NCBI GenBank assembly: GCA_024693165.1
Contig: JAILLM010000016.1
Span: 1-6,404, forward strand
Direction: 5' to 3'
Origin: Bacilli bacterium
GTDB taxonomy: Bacteria > Bacillota_I > Bacilli_A > RF39 > UBA660
Length of the DNA: 6,404 bases
The position numbers were made by a program, and so were the translations under genes. Shown here piece by piece: positions 1-5,825 of the stretch. How positions within the stretch are numbered: position 1 is the stretch's first letter; the number at the start of each line of letters is the position of its first letter. The notes beneath the pieces are model-generated. The model did no database searches and had not been told where the DNA came from. It saw only the letters and a list, made by a program, of their open reading frames with translations.

Positions 1-294
1 AAAAGAATAGTAAGTACTAATGACTTATTTAAATTAAATGTTAATAGTAGTGTTGATAATCCAACTGTACAAGTTTCTTTATATAAAAAGAAAGAAAGAA
101 ATGGTGTTAATCAAGAATATACAAAAGTTGATTTAAGTGACTATATTAATGAATCTATTGATAGTTTAAATAAAGGCGAAACTCTAGTATCGTTTAAAGA
201 TGGAGTAGAAAAGAACTCTTATATGTTTAAATTTGAACTATATGATGGCGAAACATTAATAGGTGAAAATGGTATAAAGGTAGTAGTAAGGTAA
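1..294 (+). CDS. 3' end of an unrecognised gene, probably a secreted or surface protein (partial)
   Basis: Reading frame 1 is open from the window edge to a TAA at 292-294, giving the last 97 residues of a protein whose start lies outside the window. I do not recognise the family. The visible part has no membrane segment, no cysteine and no LPXTG-type sorting signal. It alternates polar and hydrophobic residues in a beta-rich style and ends in a strand-like stretch (YMFKFELYDGETLIG, then a final KVVVR). Such endings occur in extracellular beta-sandwich domains of Bacillota, which fits the secreted proteins that follow, but this is inference. The next gene starts 5 bases after the stop and its ribosome binding site lies inside this reading frame, so the two are almost certainly cotranscribed. 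The frame is certain; the function is not. Confidence 0.75.
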   Translation, partial: KRIVSTNDLFKLNVNSSVDNPTVQVSLYKKKERNGVNQEYTKVDLSDYINESIDSLNKGETLVSFKDGVEKNSYMFKFELYDGETLIGENGIKVVVR

Positions 295-299
295 GTAAT

Positions 300-824
300 A
301 TGAAGAAGAGATTATTTATAATAGCAATTATGTTTATGTTAATCGGTGTAACGGGTATTACTTACTCCCTTTATACTAATATGGTTAAAAAAGAAGTTCC
401 TATTTCACTTGCATCCTTTAGTGTTGGTGTTGAAAGAAAAGAAACACTTGATATTGATCTAAGCAATTTAGAACCAGGTAGTGTTAAACGTTATGACTTT
501 TCTGTTCTTAATAATACAAATGAGACTATGAGTGATGTTTCTATTTTATATAATATAGTACTTAAAACCGGTGGCTATATGCCTTTAGATATTAAGCTAT
601 ATGATAGTAGTAATAACTTATTGTTTGATTCAACAAATGGAATAAGAACAGAAGAAAATGAACTTCTATTAAAAACGAATGATATTGTAATGCCATATTC
701 GAAAAGTACTAAAAATGATTATAGTTTAGAAGTATCTTTCCCTCTAGAATATAGTGGAGAAGAATATTCTGGATTAGTTGATTATATAAATTTAACAATC
801 GAAGCTAGTCAAAAAATAGAATAA
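300..824 (+). CDS. TasA/CalY (camelysin)-like SipW-dependent secreted protein
   Basis: A 174-residue protein with a lysine-rich N-terminus, one hydrophobic segment (about residues 4-20) and then GITYSLYTN. This resembles the SipW-type signal peptide, where the core ends in a Gly/Thr-Tyr/Trp-x-x-[FY] pattern. The mature part resembles the TasA/CalY beta-sandwich family: IDLSNLEPG at 52-60 followed by DFSVLNN matches, from memory, TasA's LSNLKPGD...DF..ENN. The C-terminal YSLEVSF...YSGLVDYINLTIEAS (141-170) matches the family's closing strands. TasA proteins form biofilm fibres and CalY is a surface metalloprotease-like homologue; no HExxH motif is present here, so a structural role is more likely. 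An AAGG at 288-291, 8 bases before the ATG, serves as ribosome binding site. The signal peptidase that would process it is encoded at 2292. Family similarity is judged by eye; exact role unknown. Confidence 0.68.
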   Translation: MKKRLFIIAIMFMLIGVTGITYSLYTNMVKKEVPISLASFSVGVERKETLDIDLSNLEPGSVKRYDFSVLNNTNETMSDVSILYNIVLKTGGYMPLDIKLYDSSNNLLFDSTNGIRTEENELLLKTNDIVMPYSKSTKNDYSLEVSFPLEYSGEEYSGLVDYINLTIEASQKIE

Positions 825-833
825 GGGGGATCT

Positions 834-1577
834 ATGAAAAGAAAAATAATAGTTTTAATTGTTTTACTTGCAATAGTGTCTCTATTTTCTATTGGTAAAA
901 CATTATCAAAATATATAAATACAACAAAATGGGATTATTCATATAATTCAAAAGATTTCTATTTCACAAGTGATTATTTAAGCGAAGAAGGGAAAACTCT
1001 TTATTATAATTCTTGGGATGGAAATGATATCACGTTTAATATTAGTAATGCTCTTAATAAAGATACATTTACAAATGAAGATATTAGTTATGAAGTGAGC
1101 TGTATATCAAGTGATACTACTTGTATGATAAATGATAAAAGTAGTCTAACTTCTACGTTAACGGGTAACACTTACTCAAAAGAAGAACTAATATTATCTC
1201 TTGGTGATTTTGAGAGAAGTGCAAATGTAACTGTTATAGCAAGAAGTATTAAACCATATAAAAAGACTTTACAAGTTACATTTGAAATAAGTAAAGAAAT
1301 ATTAGTAAATGATATTGAATATGAATTAAAGACATATGATCATTCATCAAAACTTCTTATAAATAACAATAGTGATACTGATAAATGCATTAATATTAGT
1401 ATTCTAAAAGATAATATAAGAGTCTCAAAAAATGATGATATGAAGAACATTAAAACTAATAATAATGATGTTATTAATTCGTTTGATATAGTCTTGAATT
1501 CTAATGAAGATAAGACTGTTGATATATATGGAAATGACATTACAGGGGAGGACGTAGTAGTCAGTTCATGTGATTAA
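834..1577 (+). CDS. SipW-class secreted protein with four cysteines, TasA-like architecture
   Basis: A 247-residue protein starting MKRK, with a hydrophobic segment at about residues 4-20 followed by GKTLSKYINT. This is another SipW-type signal region (xxLSKY is a common variant). The exported part is Asn/Asp/Ser-rich and predicted to be mostly beta. The stretch WDGNDITFNISNALN (61-75) followed by DISYEV (83-88) resembles the first strands of TasA-like or Ig-like surface domains seen after such signals. Cysteines at 90, 97, 185 and 246 are the only ones and all lie on the exported side, so two disulfides (for instance 90-97 and 185-246) are possible. No catalytic motif or cell-wall anchor is visible. 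The start is supported by a strong AAGGGGG (823-829) overlapping the upstream TAA, 4 bases before the ATG. It is probably a second subunit or partner of the product encoded at 300-824, as inferred from position and shared signal type. Confidence 0.65.
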   Translation: MKRKIIVLIVLLAIVSLFSIGKTLSKYINTTKWDYSYNSKDFYFTSDYLSEEGKTLYYNSWDGNDITFNISNALNKDTFTNEDISYEVSCISSDTTCMINDKSSLTSTLTGNTYSKEELILSLGDFERSANVTVIARSIKPYKKTLQVTFEISKEILVNDIEYELKTYDHSSKLLINNNSDTDKCINISILKDNIRVSKNDDMKNIKTNNNDVINSFDIVLNSNEDKTVDIYGNDITGEDVVVSSCD

Positions 1578-1596
1578 CTATTGCATGTTAAAAATA

Positions 1597-1621
1597 ACTA
1601 TGATAATATTATTATCGTAGT
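1597..1621 (+). other. Intercistronic stem-loop without U-tract
   Basis: Bases 1597-1607 pair with 1611-1621 to give an 11-bp stem (one G-U pair, at 1601/1617) around a 3-base loop. It is AT-rich and is not followed by a run of T, so it is not a standard intrinsic terminator. It sits between the stop at 1577 and the ribosome binding site at 1634. It could be an RNA processing or stability element that changes the dosage of the downstream membrane protein relative to the secreted proteins. The pairing is seen directly; the role is inferred. Confidence 0.45.
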
Positions 1622-1633
1622 GTAAGTATAGAC

Positions 1634-1640
1634 AAGGTGG
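1634..1640 (+). promoter_or_regulatory. Shine-Dalgarno AAGGTGG that fixes the start of the next gene at 1646
   Basis: AAGGTGG differs by one base from the AAGGAGG core and lies 5 bases before ATG 1646. An in-frame GTG at 1637 would extend the protein by three residues, but that GTG lies inside the ribosome binding site itself and has nothing suitable upstream. ATG 1646 is therefore preferred. Confidence 0.8.
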
Positions 1641-1645
1641 TAAAT

Positions 1646-2191
1646 ATGAAGGCATTAAAAACAATAAAAAATATACTTATAGGAATTTTTGGAACTTGTT
1701 TTTATTTATTCGCATTAATAATGACAGTTCTATTACTAAATTTTAATAAATTTGGTGTAACAGAATTTGGAGACAAATCGCTTATAATTCTTGAACAAGA
1801 AATCTCAAATGAAAATTATAAAAAAGGTGATTTAATTATTGTTCAAAAAACAAGATATGACATGATCAATAAAGGTGATGAAATATTCACTTACTCTGTA
1901 AATTCTAAAGGTGTTGCAACTGTAGAAATCGGAAAAGTCGGAGAAAAATACGATAAAGAAAAAGCAGTTTCATTTGAAAATGGTGCATCATTCTCTGAAG
2001 AATTTATAATTGGTAAAGCTACTAAAACATATAATGGTTACGGAACAATTCTTTCTGTAATTGAATCTAAATGGGGATTCTTATTTATAGTATTAGTTCC
2101 AGGATTTATAATTTTCTTATATGAAATTTATGCGTTGATTATTGAAATTAAATATGGTGAAGATGAAGAAAAAGAGGATTCTAAAAAATAG
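1646..2191 (+). CDS. Catalytically degenerate signal peptidase-like two-pass membrane protein
   Basis: From ATG 1646 the protein has 181 residues: a membrane segment at about 8-33, an extracytoplasmic domain at about 35-140, a second membrane segment at about 144-167 and a short charged tail (GEDEEKEDSKK). This is the topology of SipW/S26B signal peptidases. Several structural landmarks of that fold are recognisable: KKGDLIIV (59-66), NKGDEIFTY (75-83), IIGKA (121-125) and a G-Y-G-T-I-L stretch (131-136) before the second membrane segment. The catalytic landmarks are not. The GSMxP serine motif is replaced by GDKSLIIL, the xTHRV histidine region reads VATVEIG, and the KGDANxxxD aspartates become a Phe/Ser/Asn-rich stretch with no Asp. 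I infer a non-enzymatic paralogue, perhaps an adaptor or regulator for the active peptidase encoded at 2292 or for the secreted proteins upstream. An unrelated membrane protein with similar layout cannot be excluded. Confidence 0.6.
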   Translation: MKALKTIKNILIGIFGTCFYLFALIMTVLLLNFNKFGVTEFGDKSLIILEQEISNENYKKGDLIIVQKTRYDMINKGDEIFTYSVNSKGVATVEIGKVGEKYDKEKAVSFENGASFSEEFIIGKATKTYNGYGTILSVIESKWGFLFIVLVPGFIIFLYEIYALIIEIKYGEDEEKEDSKK

Positions 2192-2203
2192 AATTCTTTT
2201 TTT
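2171..2203 (+). terminator. Intrinsic terminator overlapping a stop codon
   Basis: Bases 2171-2183 pair with 2189-2201 in a 13-bp stem (two G-U pairs) around a loop of five A, and a run of seven T (2197-2203) closes and follows the stem. The TAG stop at 2189-2191 opens the 3' arm. The 5' arm begins with A bases, so a weaker reverse terminator is also possible. It ends the first transcription unit. Confidence 0.8.
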
Positions 2204-2223
2204 ATTTATGTGGCTTAATTGTG

Positions 2224-2252
2224 TTGTAAAAGACATGCTCTTATGCTATATT
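2224..2252 (+). promoter_or_regulatory. Sigma-A type promoter with extended -10
   Basis: TTGTAA at 2224-2229 (4 of 6 to TTGACA) and TATATT at 2247-2252 (5 of 6 to TATAAT) are separated by exactly 17 bases, with a TG one base before the -10 (2244-2245). Transcription would start near 2259-2262, leaving a leader of about 30 bases before the ATG at 2292. It lies directly after the terminator at 2171-2203, as expected for the start of a new operon. Confidence 0.7.
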
Positions 2253-2291
2253 TATTATAGAACAACATAGGATAAGATTGGATGTTTTTAT

Positions 2292-4280
2292 ATGAGTACA
2301 ACTATAAGAAAAACTTGCAATATTTTTTTAGATTTTTTAATAATTTTATTAGGAATAATAATTCTTATTAATGTATATTCTTATATACAAATTAAGATCT
2401 TGAATAAAAATTATTCCTCTTTTTTTGGCTATTCAGTTTTTGAAGTACAAACAGGAAGTATGAAACCTGCGATAAGTCCAAGTGATGTAATAATTGTTAA
2501 AAGTGATAAGAATCCCAACGTAAATGATATTATTACTTATAAGAAAAATGATGATTTTATTACTCATAGAGTTGTTGAAAAATCAGGCAATAATTATATT
2601 ACTAAAGGTGATGCCAATAACACTCGTGATAGTGCAATCACAAACGAAGATATAATCGGAAAAGTAGTACATATATTACCAAGATTTGGAATAATTAGAA
2701 AAACAATCTTAAATCCTATTGTTATATTAACTTTAATAATTACTACTGTTGTTGTTCATTTCTTATTCAATAGAAAAAAGAAAAGTAAATTCTCTATTGA
2801 TAAAGATGAACTAAAGGAATCTACACCTATGGAAGTAGATGCTTCTTTAATTGATGAAGAGGAGATAATTGACGAAGAAGAAACTCCTGAAGAAGATACA
2901 TCTGAAGAAGAAACCAAAGATGAAGAAACAGAAGATTATACTCAAGAACTTATTGAAGAATCTAATGATTTAAATAATGAAATTCAAAGTGAAGAAGACT
3001 TAGAAAAAACTATCGTGTTTAGAAAAATAACAGTAGATGCAGATGACTTAAATCCTCCAGCTCCAGTTGTCGAAGAAGAAGAGGAAGAAGAATCTACTGA
3101 AGAAGTAGTTGAAGAACTTGAAAACGAAGACGAAGAAAAGAATACAGAAGTTAAACTAAATTATTTAAATAAACGTAAAAAGAAATTTAATAATATTTTA
3201 GAAAAGATCATGTATTTCAAAGAAGAAGAAATATCAGAACTTGCTAATATTATTTATCCATCTAAATTTAAGAAAGTAAATGAAGCATCTATTAAAGAAA
3301 AACTATTAAAGATTTATATAGATGGTAAATATTATAATTTAGTTGGTAATGTTGATGCTCATTATAATGGCAAAAACATGAATTCTAAACTTGGAAAAAT
3401 AATTACAAGTGAAAGTGAAAAACTTGTTAAGTCTTATAAAGGAAATGATAAATTATATTTTGCTAAAGTAGAATTAATAGCTAATATGTTTATAACTATT
3501 TTATATCTTGAAAATATATTTGTAAGTGATCTTGAACTAGATGAAAAAGTCTCAAAATATAAAGCAACAATTAATAAATACTTAAAAGGTTATTATGAAA
3601 ATGATAAAGAATTAACTGATGCTGTTAAGAAGTTAATTGTTTGTGAAAGAACTTATAGAAGTGCTTCTAATAAATTAATAGATTCACTTAAAACAAATAC
3701 TTTTGAACTTGAATTTAATGAACTTACTACTAAGAAAAATATTTATGCTTTAAAACTTAATCATAATATTAATTTTAGTAGACTTTATAGCGAATATATA
3801 ATTGATAAAACTTATGATGAAGGAATTGTCGCTGAAGATAAAATACTTGTAACAATTAATATATTACTTGGAAGAATTGCTACTGATATATTAACTTGTA
3901 ATACTAATAATTTATATCTTTTATATATGCCTGAAAGTTTATACGAAAAGAGTAACAAATTAATAAAAGTTAAAAGTATGCTTAGCGATGAAATGGTAAG
4001 AAATAGAGTAATACTTGTTAATAAGAATGAAGCTATTTCTAATAATAAAAAAGTTATTAAACAAATGAAAAAAAAAGGATTTAGATTTGGTTTATTAGTA
4101 AATGAAGATGATAAAAAAACAATTGATAAAACAAGTATTTCACTAATTGATTATGTATTTGTAGATAAAAAACTTGATAAAAAATTAAAAGTATCAAGCG
4201 TATTAAAAAATAATTCAGAAATTAATGCTATAAAAGAAAATATTAATGATTTAATTGATGTTTCAGGGGGTGTAAATTAA
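2292..4280 (+). CDS. SipW-like (S26B) signal peptidase fused to acidic linker and degenerate EAL-like cytoplasmic domain
   Basis: A 662-residue protein, against roughly 170-200 for an ordinary SipW. Residues 11-34 and 143-159 are membrane segments enclosing a complete S26B-type peptidase domain. The nucleophile Ser56 is in TGSMKP, His92 is in ITHRVV (histidine rather than the bacterial lysine, hence ER/SipW type), and Asp107 and Asp113 are in TKGDANNTRD; IIGKV follows at 121-125. It would cleave SipW-class signal peptides such as those of the two secreted proteins upstream. After RKKKSK comes a strongly acidic, probably disordered linker (about 176-287, with runs of six or seven Glu), then a mainly helical region of unknown family (about 288-475). 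The last part (about 480-640) has the pattern of EAL domains without their catalytic residues. By topology everything after residue 160 is cytoplasmic. The ribosome binding site is weak (GGAT at 2280-2283, 8 bases before the ATG). The peptidase call is firm; the C-terminal call is tentative. Confidence 0.82.
   Translation: MSTTIRKTCNIFLDFLIILLGIIILINVYSYIQIKILNKNYSSFFGYSVFEVQTGSMKPAISPSDVIIVKSDKNPNVNDIITYKKNDDFITHRVVEKSGNNYITKGDANNTRDSAITNEDIIGKVVHILPRFGIIRKTILNPIVILTLIITTVVVHFLFNRKKKSKFSIDKDELKESTPMEVDASLIDEEEIIDEEETPEEDTSEEETKDEETEDYTQELIEESNDLNNEIQSEEDLEKTIVFRKITVDADDLNPPAPVVEEEEEEESTEEVVEELENEDEEKNTEVKLNYLNKRKKKFNNILEKIMYFKEEEISELANIIYPSKFKKVNEASIKEKLLKIYIDGKYYNLVGNVDAHYNGKNMNSKLGKIITSESEKLVKSYKGNDKLYFAKVELIANMFITILYLENIFVSDLELDEKVSKYKATINKYLKGYYENDKELTDAVKKLIVCERTYRSASNKLIDSLKTNTFELEFNELTTKKNIYALKLNHNINFSRLYSEYIIDKTYDEGIVAEDKILVTINILLGRIATDILTCNTNNLYLLYMPESLYEKSNKLIKVKSMLSDEMVRNRVILVNKNEAISNNKKVIKQMKKKGFRFGLLVNEDDKKTIDKTSISLIDYVFVDKKLDKKLKVSSVLKNNSEINAIKENINDLIDVSGGVN
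2817..3152 (+). other. Acidic low-complexity linker coded by GAA-rich repeats
   Basis: This stretch codes for residues 176-287 of the fusion protein and is dominated by GAA/GAG/GAT codons, with Glu/Asp runs at about 188-214 and 261-282. The two acidic blocks are separated by a less charged segment (IVFRKITVDADDLNPPAP, 241-258) that may be a short folded or binding element. The composition suggests a flexible spacer between membrane peptidase and cytoplasmic domain. Imperfect GAA triplet repeats could vary in length between strains. Confidence 0.6.
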
Positions 4281-5809
4281 TGAACACATTTTTTAGATTT
4301 TATTATGAATTTATTTCCATATTTTTTGAAGGTGTTGGAGATATAGTAAAAGGATTTAAAGATGGAATAAGTCAAATTGCTAGTTTCAATGATTATTCTA
4401 AAATAATTAATTCATATAAAGGAAGTTTTAATACAGGTGAATGGATATTCGTATGGATTTCTGTGCTTGTATTAGTACTTCTTATTGGATTAGTATTATT
4501 CTTAATATTCCGTAAGATTAAAAATAAAGTTACTAGAAATTATAATTCAATGAATAAAGAAGAACTTGTTGAAGAAATTTCTAACTTAAATGATAAAGTA
4601 GCTAAACTTATGAAGGAAAGAGAAGAACTAATGGCTATGAAAGTTAGTCAATTAGGAATTAATCCTGATGATAAGAAGAAAGGTACTAAGGGTGAAGATG
4701 AAGAAGAGGAAAGCGAAGATGGACCAAAAGATATTCGTTTCCCTAAACTTACAGCTCTTGATAAGAAGTATGCTAACTTCGTTCCTAAGAAGTATGATAA
4801 TAATTATACTTTAAATGAACTTATCGAAGACTTTAGATGTTTTGCAGCTTCTCAATTAAAGTTATATTATGATCCAATTATTTTAAGACCATTCTTTGCA
4901 GGTCTTGCTTGTGGTAAGTTAATAATCTTACAAGGTATCTCTGGTACAGGTAAAACATCCCTTGCATATGCTTGGGGTAAGTTTGTTAAACAAGATTCAT
5001 GTGTTTCTTCAGTAGAACCATCATGGAGAGATAAATCAGACTTCCTTGGATACGTTAATGAATTTACTAAAAAGTTTAATGAAACAAAAGCGTTAGGTGA
5101 AATTTATGTATCAGGTTTTGATGATGATGTTCATACAATTATCCTAGATGAAATGAACTTAGCGCGTGTTGAATATTACTTTGCTGACTTATTATCAATA
5201 CTTGAAATGCCAGATAGAGATGAATGGCTTGTTGATATTGTTCCATCAGCTTGGCCAAATGACCCTAAAAAACTAGTAAATGGTAAACTTAGACTACCTG
5301 GAAACCTTTGGTACATTGGTACAATCAATAACGATGAATCAACATTCATGGTTACTGATAAGGTATATGACCGTGCTATGCCAATCGATATTAATATTAA
5401 GGTAGATCCTTTCAAATGTAGAGAACAAGAAGCAATTGATATTAATGCAAGTTACTTAGAATCTTTATTCGATGAAGCAAAAGAAAAATATCCTTTATCT
5501 GATAAAGGTTTAAAACAAGTTAAAGAACTTGATGATTACATTATTAAACATTTCAGAATTGCTTTTGGTAATCGTATTATGAAACAATTAAATGTTTTCA
5601 CAGCTGTATATGTAGCTACAGGTGGAAAAGAAGTTGAAGCAATCGATTATTTCGTTGCTAAGAAGATATTAAGAAAATTTGATCAATTAAGTGTTTCTTT
5701 CTTAAGAGATGAAATTGATCCGTTTATATCTTATTTAAATAAAAACTATGGTAAAGGTACAATGAAAGAATGTATTGAATACCTAGAAAATACTAAGAAA
5801 AACTTATAG
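4280..5809 (+). CDS. Membrane-anchored McrB-like AAA+ ATPase
   Basis: A 509-residue protein. An amphipathic N-terminus (1-54) precedes one strong membrane segment (about 55-78), a short coiled coil (about 91-122) and an acidic Lys/Glu spacer (130-150). The AAA+ module follows: Walker A GISGTGKT (219-226), a PSWRDKSDFLGY element (247-258) typical of McrB relatives, Walker B IILDEMNLARVEYYFADLL (287-305), the sensor-1/signature region GTINNDEST (347-355), and DKVYDRA (360-366), where Arg365 is a candidate arginine finger. This is the McrB-like branch, whose classical members are GTPases that drive DNA translocation with McrC. The MNxxD signature here reads INNDE, so nucleotide preference is open. 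There is no N-terminal DNA-recognition domain; the membrane anchor occupies that place. The ATG shares its A with the upstream TAA (4278-4280), with AGGGGG at 4265-4270 as ribosome binding site, so translation is probably coupled. The DUF2357 partner follows after 16 bases. Confidence 0.85.
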   Translation: MNTFFRFYYEFISIFFEGVGDIVKGFKDGISQIASFNDYSKIINSYKGSFNTGEWIFVWISVLVLVLLIGLVLFLIFRKIKNKVTRNYNSMNKEELVEEISNLNDKVAKLMKEREELMAMKVSQLGINPDDKKKGTKGEDEEEESEDGPKDIRFPKLTALDKKYANFVPKKYDNNYTLNELIEDFRCFAASQLKLYYDPIILRPFFAGLACGKLIILQGISGTGKTSLAYAWGKFVKQDSCVSSVEPSWRDKSDFLGYVNEFTKKFNETKALGEIYVSGFDDDVHTIILDEMNLARVEYYFADLLSILEMPDRDEWLVDIVPSAWPNDPKKLVNGKLRLPGNLWYIGTINNDESTFMVTDKVYDRAMPIDINIKVDPFKCREQEAIDINASYLESLFDEAKEKYPLSDKGLKQVKELDDYIIKHFRIAFGNRIMKQLNVFTAVYVATGGKEVEAIDYFVAKKILRKFDQLSVSFLRDEIDPFISYLNKNYGKGTMKECIEYLENTKKNL

Positions 5810-5825
5810 AAAGTGAGTGATTTAA

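Noticed and set aside
300..824. Active camelysin-type metalloprotease
   Set aside because: No HExxH or other metal-binding motif is present; similarity is to the structural strands only.
1340..1540. Open frame on the minus strand, 66 codons
   Set aside because: It lies wholly inside the + strand secreted-protein gene, has no ribosome binding site and its hydrophobic product is what the reverse complement of Asn/Asp/Ser-rich codons gives.
1581..1609. Possible promoter: TTGCAT with TAATAT 17 bases downstream
   Set aside because: The -35 matches only TTG and the -10 only 4 of 6; the AT-rich bases are better explained by the stem-loop.
1637..1645. GTG start for the pseudo-peptidase
   Set aside because: The GTG is part of the AAGGTGG ribosome binding site; ATG 1646 has proper spacing.
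2222..2267. Inverted repeat TGTTGT / ACAACA flanking the promoter as an operator
   Set aside because: Only 6 bp of pairing 34 bases apart, easily due to chance in AT-rich DNA.
5176..5415. Open frame on the minus strand, 79 codons
   Set aside because: It is antisense to the conserved Walker B and sensor region of the ATPase, whose motifs explain the sequence.
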